A program made the position numbers and the translations under genes. From assembly GCF_008704795.1 (NCBI RefSeq), contig NZ_CP023690.1, forward strand, positions 5,652,501 to 5,716,500: a stretch of 64,000 nucleotides of DNA, in the 5' to 3' direction. This DNA comes from Streptomyces spectabilis. Its GTDB lineage: Bacteria > Actinomycetota > Actinomycetes > Streptomycetales > Streptomycetaceae. The notes under the pieces were generated by a model that worked only from the letters and a program-made list of their open reading frames with translations, ran no database searches and was not told where the DNA came from. This document shows positions 25,995 to 36,471 of this stretch, piece after piece. How positions within the stretch are numbered: position 1 is the first letter of the stretch; every line of letters begins with the position of its first letter.

Positions 25995-27091
25995 CCGGCT
26001 GGCTGTCCGCCCCCGTGGAGGAGCTGTTCGGCGCGGAGGCGACCGCCGAGGAGTCGTACGAGGTCCTGACCGTGGACGTGCCGTCCGCGTCGTGGCCCGA
26101 GGCCCTGCGCACCGCCCGGGACACCCTCGGCTGCACGTACTTCGACTGGCTGAGCGCCGTCGACGAACCGGGCACCGGCTTTCGCGTGAGCGCCCACGTG
26201 GTGGCGCTGTCCCCGGTGCGGCGCCTCCTCGTCCGTACGACGGTTCCGCACGAGGCACCCGTCCTGCCCTCCGCGGTCGACGTCTACGCGGGCGCGGCCT
26301 GGCACGAGCGCGAGACCCACGAAATGTTCGGCGTCCGCTTCGAGGGCCATCCCCATCTGGTGCCGCTGCTGCTTCCGGAGAACTTCGAAGGCCACCCCCT
26401 GCGCAAGGACTTCGTGCTCGCGGCCCGGGTCGCGAAGGCGTGGCCCGGCGCGAAGGAGCCCGGGGAATCCGAGCACGGCGGCCCCAAGCGGCGTCAGATG
26501 CTGCCGCCGGGCGTGCCCGACCCGAACGAGTGGGGCCCGCTGAAGGGCCAGCTTCCGGCCGCCCCGGCCCGCCCCGCTCGCGGCGCGGGGCGCGCGGCGG
26601 GAGCGGGACGCGCGGCGGGCGCGGGTGCGGGTGCCGCGGGGGAGCGTCCCGCACGGCGGACGCGTACGGCGAGCGCGGGCTCGGCGAGCCAGAGCCCCGC
26701 CCCGGCCGCTGACACCCCTGCCGTCGACACCCCGGCCGTCGACCAGGCCGCCCCGCCCGCCCGGCCGCCCCGCCGCGCGCGCAGCGCGAGCCAGGGATCG
26801 GCGTCGCAGCGTACGCCCGCGGACCCGGAGCAGACCCCCGACGTCCCGGCCGCCGATGCCCCGGCACCGACCCCTGACAAGCCGCAGCCCGCCCCGCGCG
26901 GCTCCGACGCCCCGTGGCACCACGCCCGCCCGGCCTTCGACACCCCGGAGCCGGAACCGGAGGGGAAACCCCGAACGGCACGGACAGAGAACGCAGCGCC
27001 GGCTGAGAACGCGGCCAGCGGCGAGGACTCCGGGACGTCCGGGGGCACCGACGGCACCGGCGACACCGGCAGTGAAGGAGACCCGCAGTGA
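25991..27091 (+). CDS. nuoC: NADH-quinone oxidoreductase subunit C with long disordered tail
   Basis: 366 aa from ATG 25991, with AGGAGGA upstream. The 30-kDa subunit signature [21 protein letters not shown] sits at about residues 98-118, followed by [18 protein letters not shown]. From about residue 180 the chain becomes low-complexity Ala/Pro/Arg/Ser ([21 protein letters not shown] and onward), then an acidic Gly/Thr/Asp end, about 185 extra residues. It does not encode a fused NuoD: no 49-kDa signature is present. Codon use stays GC-rich. Overlap with nuoH is GTGA. Confidence 0.88.
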   Translation: MTGWLSAPVEELFGAEATAEESYEVLTVDVPSASWPEALRTARDTLGCTYFDWLSAVDEPGTGFRVSAHVVALSPVRRLLVRTTVPHEAPVLPSAVDVYAGAAWHERETHEMFGVRFEGHPHLVPLLLPENFEGHPLRKDFVLAARVAKAWPGAKEPGESEHGGPKRRQMLPPGVPDPNEWGPLKGQLPAAPARPARGAGRAAGAGRAAGAGAGAAGERPARRTRTASAGSASQSPAPAADTPAVDTPAVDQAAPPARPPRRARSASQGSASQRTPADPEQTPDVPAADAPAPTPDKPQPAPRGSDAPWHHARPAFDTPEPEPEGKPRTARTENAAPAENAASGEDSGTSGGTDGTGDTGSEGDPQ

Positions 27092-28056
27092 ACGACGCCC
27101 TCGACGTCGCCCTGCGACTCCTCGTCGTCTTCGTCGCCTTCCTCGCGCTGCCCCTGATCGTCGGCCAGACCGAGCACAAGGTGATGGCCCACATGCAGGG
27201 CCGCCTCGGCCCCATGTACGCGGGCGGATTCCACGGCTGGGCCCAGCTCGTCGCCGACGGCGTGAAGTTCGCGCAGAAGGAGGACGTCGTCCCCGCCGAC
27301 GCCGACCGCCGCGTCTTCCAGCTCGCCCCGGCCGTCGCGCTGCTGCCCTACCTGCTGGTCCTCGTCGCCATCCCCATCGGCCCGCAGGAAGGCGCCGTCG
27401 GCCAGGTCGTCGACGCGGGCATCTTCTTCGTCCTCGCCGTCATGGGCGTCGGCGTGCTCGGCTCCCTGATGGCGGGCTGGGCGTCCGCCAATAAGTTCTC
27501 CCTGCTCGGCGGCCTGCGCACCGCGGCCCAGCTGCTCGCGTACGAACTGCCGATGCTGCTCGCCGCCGCCTCCGTCGCGATGGCCGCGGGCACGGTCTCG
27601 CTGCCCGGCATCCTCAACGCCTTCGAGTGGTGGTGGCTGCCCTGGCAGATCGTCGGCGCCCTGGTCTTCTTCGTGGCCGGGCTCGCCGAACTCCAGCGCC
27701 CGCCCTTCGACATGCCGGTTGCCGACTCGGAAATTATCTTCGGCGCGTACACCGAGTACACCGGCCTTCGCTTCGCGCTGTTCCTCCTCGCCGAGTACGC
27801 CGGGATCGTCGTCCTGTGCGGTCTGACCACCGTCCTCTTCTTCGGCGGCTGGCACGGCCCCGGCGGCGCCGAAGGGCTCGGCTGGGTGTGGACCCTCCTG
27901 AAGACCGGCGTCCTCGCCTTCGTCGTCATCTGGCTGCGCGTCACCTACCCCCGGCTCCGCGAGGACCAGCTCCAGAAGCTCTCCTGGACCCTCCTCGTCC
28001 CGCTCGCCCTGGCGCAGATCGCGCTCACCGGAATCGTGAAGGTGGCGATCAACTGA
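27088..28056 (+). CDS. nuoH: NADH-quinone oxidoreductase subunit H
   Basis: 322 aa from GTG 27088, with GAAGGAG (27074-27080) upstream. Eight or nine hydrophobic helices are visible. The family blocks [16 protein letters not shown] and [29 protein letters not shown], which line the quinone tunnel entrance, are intact. It connects quinone reduction to the antiporter subunits. Overlaps nuoI by one nucleotide (TGATG). Confidence 0.95.
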   Translation: MNDALDVALRLLVVFVAFLALPLIVGQTEHKVMAHMQGRLGPMYAGGFHGWAQLVADGVKFAQKEDVVPADADRRVFQLAPAVALLPYLLVLVAIPIGPQEGAVGQVVDAGIFFVLAVMGVGVLGSLMAGWASANKFSLLGGLRTAAQLLAYELPMLLAAASVAMAAGTVSLPGILNAFEWWWLPWQIVGALVFFVAGLAELQRPPFDMPVADSEIIFGAYTEYTGLRFALFLLAEYAGIVVLCGLTTVLFFGGWHGPGGAEGLGWVWTLLKTGVLAFVVIWLRVTYPRLREDQLQKLSWTLLVPLALAQIALTGIVKVAIN

Positions 28057-28652
28057 TGCCCCCGGTCCCTGGAAGCGGCCTGGCCAAGGGCCTGGCCGTC
28101 ACCCTCCGCACGATGACGCGGAAGTCCGTCACCGAGCAGTACCCGGACGTCCAGCCCGATCTGGCGCCCCGCACCCGCGGCGTCATCGGCCTGTTCGAGG
28201 AGAACTGCACGGTCTGCATGCTCTGCGCCCGCGAGTGCCCGGACTGGTGCATCTACATCGACTCCCACAAGGAGACCGTCCCGGCCGCGGCGCCCGGCGG
28301 CCGCGAGCGCAGCCGCAACGTCCTCGACCGCTTCGCCATCGACTTCTCCCTCTGCATGTACTGCGGCATCTGCATCGAGGTCTGCCCCTTCGACGCGTTG
28401 TTCTGGTCCCCGGAGTTCGAGTACGCCGAGACCGACATCCGCGAGCTCACCCACGAGCGCGACAAGCTCCGCGAGTGGATGTGGACCGTCCCGGCCCCGC
28501 CCGCCCTCGACCCCGCCGCCGAGGAACCCAAGGAACTGGGCGCCGCCCGCAAGACCGCCGACAAACTGGCCGCCGAGGCAGCCCAGGCCGCCGAGGCCGC
28601 CGAACAGCAGGCGGCCGAGCAGCAGGACACCAAGGCCGAGGGGGACGCGTGA
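28056..28652 (+). CDS. nuoI: NADH-quinone oxidoreductase subunit I (two [4Fe-4S])
   Basis: 198 aa from ATG 28056. The two cluster motifs are [12 protein letters not shown] (C51, C54, C57, C61) and [12 protein letters not shown] (C100, C103, C106, C110). The last 50 residues are an Ala/Glu/Gln-rich helical tail not seen in E. coli NuoI. With NuoE, NuoF and NuoG missing from the locus, NuoI would be the natural docking point for an external ferredoxin. Overlaps nuoJ (GTGA). Confidence 0.95.
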   Translation: MPPVPGSGLAKGLAVTLRTMTRKSVTEQYPDVQPDLAPRTRGVIGLFEENCTVCMLCARECPDWCIYIDSHKETVPAAAPGGRERSRNVLDRFAIDFSLCMYCGICIEVCPFDALFWSPEFEYAETDIRELTHERDKLREWMWTVPAPPALDPAAEEPKELGAARKTADKLAAEAAQAAEAAEQQAAEQQDTKAEGDA

Positions 28653-29287
28653 ACGCCACCGTCGCCGCCGCGGCCCCCCACGGCTTCCTGTCCCCGATCG
28701 GCGTCGAGATCGCCTTCCTCCTCGTCGGCCTCGTCACCCTCGGCGCCGCGATCGTCACCGTCACCACCAAGCAGCTCGTCCACGCCGCGCTCTGGCTGGT
28801 CGTGGCGCTCGGCGGGCTCGCCGTCGAGTACCTGCTCCTGACCGCCGAGTTCATCGCCTGGGTGCAGGTCCTCATCTACGTCGGTTCCGTCGTGGTCCTC
28901 CTCCTCTTCGGCCTGATGCTCACCAGGGCCCCCATCGGCCGCTCCCCGGACGCCGACTCCGGCAACCGCTGGGTCGCGCTCGCCGTGGCCCTCGCCGCCG
29001 CCACCGCCCTGGTGTGGGTCGTCGTGGACGCGTTCCGTACGCAGTGGATCGACCTGGACGGTGCCCCTCAGGGCACCACCGACGTGACCGGCGCGATCCT
29101 CTTCCGTAACTGGGTGCTGCCTTTCGAGGCCCTTTCCGTGCTGCTCCTCGCCGCCCTGGTCGGCGCGATCGTGCTGTCCCGCAAGGCCAAGGACGACCCC
29201 GACGGCAAGCCCCCGAAGGAACCGAAGGGCCGGACGGCTCAGCAGGCCCAGCAGGCCCAGCAGGCCCAGCAGGAGAGGACCCGCTGA
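28649..29287 (+). CDS. nuoJ: NADH-quinone oxidoreductase subunit J
   Basis: 212 aa from GTG 28649. Five transmembrane helices are visible, with the family block [20 protein letters not shown] and the pi-bulge helix [21 protein letters not shown]. The C-terminus ends in a Gln/Ala repeat (QQAQ, four rounds) and charged residues. Overlaps nuoK by one nucleotide (TGATG). Confidence 0.93.
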   Translation: MNATVAAAAPHGFLSPIGVEIAFLLVGLVTLGAAIVTVTTKQLVHAALWLVVALGGLAVEYLLLTAEFIAWVQVLIYVGSVVVLLLFGLMLTRAPIGRSPDADSGNRWVALAVALAAATALVWVVVDAFRTQWIDLDGAPQGTTDVTGAILFRNWVLPFEALSVLLLAALVGAIVLSRKAKDDPDGKPPKEPKGRTAQQAQQAQQAQQERTR

Positions 29288-29739
29288 TGCACCTCGCCTA
29301 CCCCGCCGTCCTCGCCGTCCTCCTCTTCTGCGTCGGCCTGTACGGCGTGCTCGCCCGCCGCAACGCGATCCTGGTCCTGATGTCCGTCGAGCTCATGCTC
29401 AACGCCGTCAACCTCAACCTCGTCGCCTTCGACGTCTGGCTGCGCGACAAGCTGCACTCCGGCCAGGCCCTGACGCTCTTCGTCATCGCCATCGCCGCCG
29501 CCGAGATCGGCATCGGCCTCGCGATCGTCCTGGCCGTCTACCGCAACCGGGGCACCTCCGCTGTCGACGACCTCCGCGACACCGCCGAGCACCCCGACGA
29601 CCCGGACGACGATGACGACGGCGACGACGGCGACGGCACGGACGCAGCCGCCCTCGACGAGCCCGGGTCCGACCCGGACGAGGCATCCCAGAAGCCACAG
29701 ACGTCTCAGCAGTCGCAGAAGGCCGAGGCCACCGCGTGA
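29287..29739 (+). CDS. nuoK: NADH-quinone oxidoreductase subunit K with acidic tail
   Basis: 150 aa from ATG 29287. The first 100 residues are a normal three-helix NuoK with the buried glutamates in [16 protein letters not shown] and [19 protein letters not shown] further 50 residues are rich in Asp, Ser and Gln, including a [11 protein letters not shown] run; NuoK elsewhere ends near 100. The tail would face one side of the membrane and may bind partners or cations. Overlaps nuoL (GTGA). Confidence 0.93.
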   Translation: MHLAYPAVLAVLLFCVGLYGVLARRNAILVLMSVELMLNAVNLNLVAFDVWLRDKLHSGQALTLFVIAIAAAEIGIGLAIVLAVYRNRGTSAVDDLRDTAEHPDDPDDDDDGDDGDGTDAAALDEPGSDPDEASQKPQTSQQSQKAEATA

Positions 29740-31730
29740 CCACGACCACCCTCGCCGTTCTCGTCCCCCTCCTGCCGTTCCTCGGTGCCGGCGCCGGTCT
29801 GCTGCTCGGCCGCACCGTCCCCGGCCTGGTGCGGCCCCTCGCGGTGCTGCCCACCCTGACGTCGCTCGTCCTGGCCGCCGTCGTCGCCGCCCGCCAGGGC
29901 GGCGACTCCGCCGTGGACGCGGCCACCCAGCTCACGCCCACCGGCTCGGTGCCGATCGACCTCGCCCTGCACATCGACGGCTTCGCCGCGCTCGTCGCCG
30001 TCCTCGTCGGCGTCGTCGCCACGTGCGTGCAGATCTACTCGACGGGCTATCTGCGCGACGACCCGCGCTACCCCTCGTACGCCGCCCTCGTGTCGCTGTT
30101 CACCTCCGCGATGCTGCTCGTCGTCTACTCCGGCGACCTGATGGTGCTCCTGGTCGGCTGGGAGGTCATGGGCATCTGCTCGTACTTCCTCGTCGGCCAC
30201 TACTGGGAGACCCCCGAGGCCCGCGCCGCCTCGCTGAAGGCCTTCCTCGTCACCAAGCTCGGCGACGTCCCCTTCCTGATCGGCCTGTTCGCGCTCGCCG
30301 TCGACGCGGGCTCGTTCCGGATCACCACCGTCCTCGCGACCGTCGCGGACGGCGGCCTCGACCACCCGACGCTGATCGCGCTGCTGCTCCTCGCGGGCGT
30401 GGCGGGCAAGTCCGCGCAGTTCCCGCTGCACACCTGGCTGCCCGACGCGATGGCGGGCCCGACGCCCGTCTCCGCGCTGATCCACGCCGCGACGATGGTC
30501 GCCGCCGGTGTCTACTTCGTCGCCCGGCTCCTCCCGGTCTTCGCCGCCTCGTCGGCGGCCCTGGTCGTCCTCGCCGTCATGGCCGCCGCCACCATGGCCG
30601 GTTCGGCCCTCGCCGCCCTCGCCCAGGACGACATCAAGCGCGTCCTCGCGTACTCGACGATCGGCCAGCTCGGCTACATGACCGGCGCGCTCGCCGTCGG
30701 CGACCGGGGTGCCGCCGTCTTCCACCTCCTGTCCCACGGCGCCTTCAAGGCGCTCCTCTTCCTCGCCGCCGGCGTGATCATCCACGCGGCGGGCACCAAC
30801 TCCCTGGCCGCGATGTCCCGCATGCGGAACCTGCGCGCCCGCGTTCCCGACGCCTACTGGACGATGACCGTGGCGCTCCTCGCGCTCGCCGCGATCCCGC
30901 CGTTCAGCGGCTTCTTCTCCAAGGAGGCGGTCCTCGGCGCCGCCGAGCACGCGGCCACCGGGCACGCCGGTTCCGTCCCTGGAGCGGCGGGCTGGATCGT
31001 CCTCGTCGCGGGCCTCCTCAGCGCCCTCCTCACCGCCGCCTACGCGGCCCGCCTGTGGCTGCTGGCCTTCCACGGGCAGGGAGCGGAGGCCCCCGACCAC
31101 GGCCGCCAGCCCGTCACGATGACCGCCGTGCTCTGGGTGCTCGCCGTCCCCTCGCTCGCCTTCGGGCTCGCCGTCGGCACCCTGCCGGACTGGTTCGACG
31201 GCCACGAACTCGCCCCGAAGCTCACCACCTCCGTCCTCGGCACCGGCCTCGCCCTCGCCGGCGCCCTCGTCACCTACGGCGCCTGGCGGCACACCACGGC
31301 CCTCGCCGCGCGCGTACCGATCGGTGCCGTCGCCGCCCACCCCCAGGCGGACGGAGGCGAGGTCGAGGCGGAGGCCATCGCCACCCACACCCCCGCGTAC
31401 GGCGACATCGCGAGCGCCCCCGACCCGGCGGACCCGGGCCGACTGCTGCTCGGCCCGCTGCACCGCCACGCCGCCGCAGGCTTCCACCTGGACGCCGTCT
31501 ACGCCGCCCTGTTCGTCCGCCCCGTCCAGGCGGCCGCGCGCCTCGTCCGCTTCCTCGACCGCGAGGTCGTCGACACGTACGTACGCGGCGCGGGCACCGC
31601 ACCCCGCCTGCTCGGCGCCGCCGTCCGGCGCGCGCAGACCGGCAACGTGCAGACCTATCTGAGCGCGCTGCTCGCGGGCACTGTCGTCCTGGCGGTCGCC
31701 GCCGTCCTCGTCGCCACCGCCGGAGCGTGA
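29736..31730 (+). CDS. nuoL: NADH-quinone oxidoreductase subunit L (antiporter-like)
   Basis: 664 aa from GTG 29736. About 16 helices are visible. The conserved core includes [38 protein letters not shown] and the lysine/histidine-bearing [16 protein letters not shown]. The C-terminal lateral helix lies after the antiporter domain. It pumps protons at the far end of the membrane arm. Six nucleotides separate it from nuoM. Confidence 0.95.
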   Translation: MTTTTLAVLVPLLPFLGAGAGLLLGRTVPGLVRPLAVLPTLTSLVLAAVVAARQGGDSAVDAATQLTPTGSVPIDLALHIDGFAALVAVLVGVVATCVQIYSTGYLRDDPRYPSYAALVSLFTSAMLLVVYSGDLMVLLVGWEVMGICSYFLVGHYWETPEARAASLKAFLVTKLGDVPFLIGLFALAVDAGSFRITTVLATVADGGLDHPTLIALLLLAGVAGKSAQFPLHTWLPDAMAGPTPVSALIHAATMVAAGVYFVARLLPVFAASSAALVVLAVMAAATMAGSALAALAQDDIKRVLAYSTIGQLGYMTGALAVGDRGAAVFHLLSHGAFKALLFLAAGVIIHAAGTNSLAAMSRMRNLRARVPDAYWTMTVALLALAAIPPFSGFFSKEAVLGAAEHAATGHAGSVPGAAGWIVLVAGLLSALLTAAYAARLWLLAFHGQGAEAPDHGRQPVTMTAVLWVLAVPSLAFGLAVGTLPDWFDGHELAPKLTTSVLGTGLALAGALVTYGAWRHTTALAARVPIGAVAAHPQADGGEVEAEAIATHTPAYGDIASAPDPADPGRLLLGPLHRHAAAGFHLDAVYAALFVRPVQAAARLVRFLDREVVDTYVRGAGTAPRLLGAAVRRAQTGNVQTYLSALLAGTVVLAVAAVLVATAGA

Positions 31731-31736
31731 GCAGCC

Positions 31737-33314
31737 GTGATCGGTATCAGTGAGTCCGTGATGCAGTTCCTTCTCGCGTTGATCGTGGTCGGTCCGCTCG
31801 TCGGCGCCGTGGCCGCCCTCCTGCCGGCGCCGCCCGGCCTCAAGGGGAAGTCGCCCGACCAGGCCGTGCTGCGCCACGGCGTGACCGTGACCGGCGCCAT
31901 CCTGCTCGCCGCGATCGTCCTCGCGCTCGGCTTCGACCACGACCACCCGTCGAAGATGCAGGCCACGACCGACATCAGCTGGATCCCCGCACTCGACGTG
32001 CGCATCCACCTCGGCATCGACGGCATTTCCCTCCCCCTTCTGGTCCTGACCGCGCTGCTGACCTTCCTGTGCGCGCTGTACAGCTACTTCAAGATGCCTG
32101 AGGGCCCGTCACCCAAGGCATTCGTCGCGCTGATCCTCGTGCTCGAGTCCGGCACCCTCGCGACCTTCGCCGTCCTCGATCTGCTGCTGTTCTTCGTCGC
32201 GTTCGAGATGGTCCTCATCCCGATGTACTTCCTCATCGCCCGCTGGGGCGGTGCCCAACGCGCTCAGGCGGCCTGGAAGTTCATCCTGTACACGCTGCTC
32301 GGCTCCGTCGTGATGCTGCTCGGCCTCCTCCTCATCGGTCTCAGGTCCGGCACGTTCGACATGGTGGCACTCGCCACTGACAATCACTCGGGGTTGACCA
32401 AGTCCGTGCAGGTCATCGCCGTTCTGGCGATCGGGATCGGGCTCGCGGTCAAGACGCCGATGTGGCCGCTGCACAGCTGGCTGCCGGACGCCCACACCGC
32501 CGCGCCGACCGTCGGCTCGGTCCTGCTGGCCGGTGTCCTGCTGAAGATGGGTACGTACGGGTTCGTCCGGATCCTGCTGCCGATCGCGCCGGACGGCATG
32601 CGGACCTTCGCGCCCTACCTCGCCGCCTTCGCCGTCGTCGGGATCATCTACGGATCGCTCGCCTGCCTCGCGCTCGCGCGGCCCGGCGCGAAGGGCGACC
32701 TCAAGCGCCTCATCGCGTACTCGTCCGTCGGCCACATGGGCTTCGTGCTGCTCGGCATCTCCACGATGAGCCCGACCGGCGTCAACGGCGCCCTGTTCGC
32801 GAACATCGCCCACGGCCTCATCACCGGCCTGCTGTTCTTCCTCGTCGGCGCCCTCAAGGACCGCACCGGCACCAGTGACCTCGACGCCCTCGCCGAGGGG
32901 TCAGGCGCCGCCCTCTACGGCAAGGCCCCGCGCCTCGGCGGCCTGCTCGCCTTCGGCGCCGTCGCCTCGCTCGGGCTTCCCGGGCTCGCCGGGTTCTGGG
33001 GCGAGATGCTCGCGCTGTTCGGCGCGTTCGACCCGGCCGACGAACTCAGCCGTCCGGCGTACCTCACGTTCATGGCGATCGCCGCCTTCGGCACCCTCCT
33101 CACGGCCGCGTACATGCTCGTCGTCGTACGCCGCGTGTGCATGGGCCCGGCCGCCGAGCCCGGCGCGCCCCGGCTCGCCGACGTCCACGGCTACGAGTTC
33201 GCCGCCTGGACCCCGCTCGTCGCCCTCACCGTTCTCGCCGGACTCTGGCCCGCGGCCCTCCTCGGCCTCACCGACCCGGCCGTGCAGCAGCTCCTCGCGG
33301 GAGGAAAGTCGTGA
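31737..33314 (+). CDS. nuoM: NADH-quinone oxidoreductase subunit M (antiporter-like)
   Basis: 525 aa from GTG 31737; ATG 31761 is an alternative start eight codons later. The antiporter core is complete: ILVLESGTLATFAVLDLLLF, FEMVLIPMYFLIARWGG and KTPMWPLHSWLPDAHTAAPT with the conserved lysine, and histidines in HGLITGLLFF. Overlaps nuoN (GTGA). Confidence 0.95.
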   Translation: MIGISESVMQFLLALIVVGPLVGAVAALLPAPPGLKGKSPDQAVLRHGVTVTGAILLAAIVLALGFDHDHPSKMQATTDISWIPALDVRIHLGIDGISLPLLVLTALLTFLCALYSYFKMPEGPSPKAFVALILVLESGTLATFAVLDLLLFFVAFEMVLIPMYFLIARWGGAQRAQAAWKFILYTLLGSVVMLLGLLLIGLRSGTFDMVALATDNHSGLTKSVQVIAVLAIGIGLAVKTPMWPLHSWLPDAHTAAPTVGSVLLAGVLLKMGTYGFVRILLPIAPDGMRTFAPYLAAFAVVGIIYGSLACLALARPGAKGDLKRLIAYSSVGHMGFVLLGISTMSPTGVNGALFANIAHGLITGLLFFLVGALKDRTGTSDLDALAEGSGAALYGKAPRLGGLLAFGAVASLGLPGLAGFWGEMLALFGAFDPADELSRPAYLTFMAIAAFGTLLTAAYMLVVVRRVCMGPAAEPGAPRLADVHGYEFAAWTPLVALTVLAGLWPAALLGLTDPAVQQLLAGGKS

Positions 33315-34879
33315 CCGTGGCCCCCACCGACAGCGCCTTCGTCGAGAGCGCGGCCAGCGTCGTCCAGAGCGTCGACTGGCCCGCGATCCTGCCGCCCACC
33401 ATCACGGCCGTCGTCGCGCTCGCCGTGCTCGTGATCGACCTCTTCGTAGGAGAGCACCGCAAGGCGCTCCTCGGCTGGATCTCCCTCGCGGGCCTGGCCG
33501 CCGCCGCGGTCTCCATGCTGCCGATCGCCGGCTCCCACCACCGCGACACCTTCTGTGTCGTCGGCACGGGCGGCACCGTGTGCAGCTACACGGTCGACGA
33601 GTTCACCCTCGCCATCCAGCTCCTCGTCCTCGGCGGCGCACTGCTCGCCGGGCTCCTGTCCCTGAGCACCCTCAAGGACGCGCGGGCCGCCAAGAGGGAA
33701 CTCCCCGAAGGGGAGTTCTGGTTCCTGCTCCTGTCGTCGGTCGCGGGCGCCGTCCTGCTGCCCGCGTCCCGCGACCTCGCCACCCTCGTCGTCGCCCTCG
33801 AAGTCGCGTCCCTGCCCGCCTTCGCCCTGGTCGGCCTCAAGCGCGGGGACAAGCGGTCCTCCGAGGCGGCCCTGAAGTTCTTCCTCTCCTCGGTCGCCGC
33901 CACCGCGGTGACCCTCCTGGGCGTGAGCTTCGTGTACGCGGCCACGGGCACCCTCTACCTCACCGAGCTCGACGAGAAGCTCGGGCAGGTCGACGGGGAG
34001 CTGGAGACGCTCGTCCAGGCCGGTGTCGTGCTCACCCTCGTCGGATTCGCCTTCAAGGTGGCGGCCGTCCCCTTCCACTTCTGGGTACCCGACGCCTACG
34101 TAGGCGCGCCGCTGCCCGTCGCCGCGTACCTCTCGGTCGTCGGCAAGGCGGTCGGCTTCACCGGCCTCATCCTCGTCACCGTCGTCGGCTTCCGGTCGTA
34201 CGACGACGTGTGGGGCCCGGCCATCGCGGCCCTTGCCGCGCTCACCATGACGGCGGGCAACGTCGCCGCCCTCCGGCAGCAGGCCACGCGCGCGTACAGT
34301 GCGGTCCGGTTGCTCGCCTGGTCGTCGGTCGCCCAGGCGGGCTACCTCCTGGTGCCGATCGCGTCGGCCGGATTCGACAACGGGAGGGGCGAGGACGACC
34401 CCACGGACGCCGTCGGCGCCACCGTCGCGTACGCCCTGATGTACGCCGTCGTGAACCTCGGAGCCTTCGCCGTCGCCGCGCTCGTCGGCCGCACGAAGCG
34501 CAAGAACCGCGTCAGCGACTACCGGGGTCTGTACGCCAAGAGTCCGCTGTCCGCCCTGACCCTGGCCTTCTTCCTGCTCTGCCTCGCGGGCCTGCCCCCC
34601 GGCATCATCGGCCTCTTCGCGAAGGTCACCGTCTTCTCGGCGGCCGTCGACGCGGGCCTCGGCTGGCTCGCCGTGATCATGGCTGTCAACGTGGTGATCG
34701 CGCTGTACTACTACCTCCAGTGGACGGCGCTGCTGTTCCGCGCCCCCGAGGGCGAGCCCGGACGGCACCGGGTCCCCGCCCCCCTCACCGCGGCCATCGC
34801 CGCGACCGCGGTGCTCGGCATCGCCCTCTCCGGAGCGCCTCAGCTCGTCCTGAGGTTCACCGACGTCAGTCCGTTCTGA
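33311..34879 (+). CDS. nuoN: NADH-quinone oxidoreductase subunit N (antiporter-like)
   Basis: 522 aa from GTG 33311, with GAGGAAAG upstream. The family block FKVAAVPFHFWVPDAYVGAP and the helix-bearing AVNLGAFAVAALV with downstream lysines are present. About 14 helices are visible. It ends the ten-gene run nuoABCHIJKLMN: nuoD, nuoE, nuoF and nuoG are absent. Downstream is 180 bp before htpX with no clear terminator. Confidence 0.95.
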   Translation: MTVAPTDSAFVESAASVVQSVDWPAILPPTITAVVALAVLVIDLFVGEHRKALLGWISLAGLAAAAVSMLPIAGSHHRDTFCVVGTGGTVCSYTVDEFTLAIQLLVLGGALLAGLLSLSTLKDARAAKRELPEGEFWFLLLSSVAGAVLLPASRDLATLVVALEVASLPAFALVGLKRGDKRSSEAALKFFLSSVAATAVTLLGVSFVYAATGTLYLTELDEKLGQVDGELETLVQAGVVLTLVGFAFKVAAVPFHFWVPDAYVGAPLPVAAYLSVVGKAVGFTGLILVTVVGFRSYDDVWGPAIAALAALTMTAGNVAALRQQATRAYSAVRLLAWSSVAQAGYLLVPIASAGFDNGRGEDDPTDAVGATVAYALMYAVVNLGAFAVAALVGRTKRKNRVSDYRGLYAKSPLSALTLAFFLLCLAGLPPGIIGLFAKVTVFSAAVDAGLGWLAVIMAVNVVIALYYYLQWTALLFRAPEGEPGRHRVPAPLTAAIAATAVLGIALSGAPQLVLRFTDVSPF

Positions 34880-34996
34880 CGCCTTCACGGGAGCCGTACC
34901 GCCCCGACGCGACGCGTCACCCGGGCGGCCCACAGCGGCTCCGGCGCGCACAAGGGAACTAGCTCCTCCCGCCTGGCGTTGACCAGGAAGGGAGGG

Positions 34997-35012
34997 TCCA
35001 CTGAACAGTGGA
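34997..35012. promoter_or_regulatory. Palindrome TCCACTG-AA-CAGTGGA upstream of htpX
   Basis: Seven-base arms (34997-35003 and 35006-35012) are exact reverse complements around AA. A TTGACC -35-like hexamer lies just upstream at 34979-34984, so a bound repressor would cover the htpX promoter. It does not match the HspR (HAIR) or HrcA (CIRCE) consensus. Confidence 0.5.
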
Positions 35013-35061
35013 AGCACCTGCAAACAGAGGGTTCCCCCGCGCACCACCAGGAGGGCGTACC

Positions 35062-35925
35062 GTGCACCGCCGAACCAACGGGCTGAAAACCGCCGTACTC
35101 CTCGGGGGACTGTCGGCACTCATCCTCGTCATCGGCAGTTTCTTCGGGCGTACAGGCCTGGTCATCGCGCTCTTCGTAGCCATCGGGACGAACGCGTACG
35201 CGTACTGGAACAGCGACAAGCTGGCCCTGCGTGCCATGCGCGCCCGCCCGGTGAGCGAATTCGAGGCCCCCGAGCTGTACCGCATGGTGCGCGAGCTCTC
35301 CACCCAGGCCCGCCAGCCCATGCCCCGCCTGTACATCTCACCCACCGAGGCGCCGAACGCCTTCGCGACGGGCCGCAATCCGCGCAACGCCGCGGTCTGC
35401 TGCACGGAGGGCATCCTGCGCATCCTCGACCAGCGCGAGCTGCGCGGCGTCATCGGCCACGAGCTGAGCCATGTCTACAACCGGGACATCCTGATCTCCT
35501 CGGTCGCCGGTGCCCTCGCGTCGGTCATCATGTTTCTGGTCAATTTCGCCTGGCTGATTCCCATCGGCAGGTCGAACGACAACGACGGCCCCGGCATCTT
35601 CGGCATGCTCCTGATCATGCTGCTCGGCCCGCTGGCGGCGTCCATCATCCAGCTCGCCATCAGCCGCTCCAGGGAGTACGAGGCCGACGCCTCGGGCGCG
35701 CAGCTCACCGGCGACCCCCTGGCCCTCGCGAGCGCTTTGCGTAAACTCGACGCCGGTACGAAGCAGTTGCCGCTCCCTCCCGAGCCGCGGCTGGAAACGG
35801 CGAGCCACATGATGATCGCGAACCCGTTCCGGCCGGGTCAGGGTATGTCGAAGATGTTCTCCACTCACCCGCCGATGGCGGAGCGCATCGCCCGGCTCGA
35901 AAAGATGGCAGGTCGCCCGCGATGA
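35062..35925 (+). CDS. htpX: Membrane metalloprotease HtpX
   Basis: 287 aa from GTG 35062, chosen because AGGAGGG lies 7 nt upstream; the frame opens earlier at 35008. Two N-terminal helices (about 12-45) precede the zinc site HELSH (H133, E134, H137), with the third ligand E205 in [10 protein letters not shown]. Two more helices lie at about 145-200. HtpX cleaves misfolded membrane proteins in the cytoplasmic membrane and is induced by envelope or heat stress. A palindrome upstream may control it. Overlaps yccF (ATGA). Confidence 0.93.
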   Translation: MHRRTNGLKTAVLLGGLSALILVIGSFFGRTGLVIALFVAIGTNAYAYWNSDKLALRAMRARPVSEFEAPELYRMVRELSTQARQPMPRLYISPTEAPNAFATGRNPRNAAVCCTEGILRILDQRELRGVIGHELSHVYNRDILISSVAGALASVIMFLVNFAWLIPIGRSNDNDGPGIFGMLLIMLLGPLAASIIQLAISRSREYEADASGAQLTGDPLALASALRKLDAGTKQLPLPPEPRLETASHMMIANPFRPGQGMSKMFSTHPPMAERIARLEKMAGRPR

Positions 35926-36350
35926 AAGTAGTCCTGAACCTCATTTGGCTCATCCTGTGCGGACTGTGGATGTGCTTCGCCTACCTGGTCGCGGGCGTGA
36001 TCCTGTGCGTCACGATCATCGGCATCCCGCTGGGCCTCGCCGCCTTCCGTATCGGCCTCTTCGCGCTGTGGCCCTTCGGCCGCAAGGCCGTCGAGCGGTC
36101 CGACGCGGGCGCGCCGTCCCTGATCGGCAACGTGGTGTGGCTGATCCTCGCGGGCTGGTGGCTGACCCTCGGTCACATCATCACGGGCGTCCTGCTGTGC
36201 GTCACGATCATCGGCATCCCGCTGGGCCTCGCCAACTTCAAGATGATCCCGATCTCCCTGATGCCGCTGGGCCGCGAAATCGTGCCCACGGACGAGCCGT
36301 TCGGCGCCCCCGCGGTACGCCCGGCACCCGCCGGTCACCAGGGCTGGTAA
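35922..36350 (+). CDS. YccF-domain inner membrane protein
   Basis: 142 aa from ATG 35922, coupled to htpX by ATGA. Two internal repeats are obvious: [13 protein letters not shown] occurs in each half after a Trp-rich helix ([10 protein letters not shown] and VWLILAGWW). That is the YccF/DUF307 architecture of four-helix membrane proteins of unknown function. Pairing with htpX suggests a role in membrane-protein quality control, but this is inference. The C-terminus is short and Pro-rich. Confidence 0.85.
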   Translation: MKVVLNLIWLILCGLWMCFAYLVAGVILCVTIIGIPLGLAAFRIGLFALWPFGRKAVERSDAGAPSLIGNVVWLILAGWWLTLGHIITGVLLCVTIIGIPLGLANFKMIPISLMPLGREIVPTDEPFGAPAVRPAPAGHQGW

Positions 36351-36398
36351 CCGTCCCCGAAGGAGCGCCCCCGCGCCGTCGACGCGACACCATCGCCT

Positions 36399-36444
36399 AG
36401 GCGGCCAGGCGGCCAGGCGGCCAGGCGGCCAGGCGGCCAGGCGG
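36399..36444 (+). repeat. 8-bp microsatellite, 5.75 copies of aggcggcc
   Basis: Five perfect units (36399-36438) and six bases of a sixth form an uninterrupted array between the convergent yccF and APC permease genes. Units are self-similar (ggcc core), so the array can also fold. Changes in copy number would not shift any frame. Confidence 0.85.
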
Positions 36445-36471
36445 GTCGCGGCGGCCTGCTGGACGGACTCC

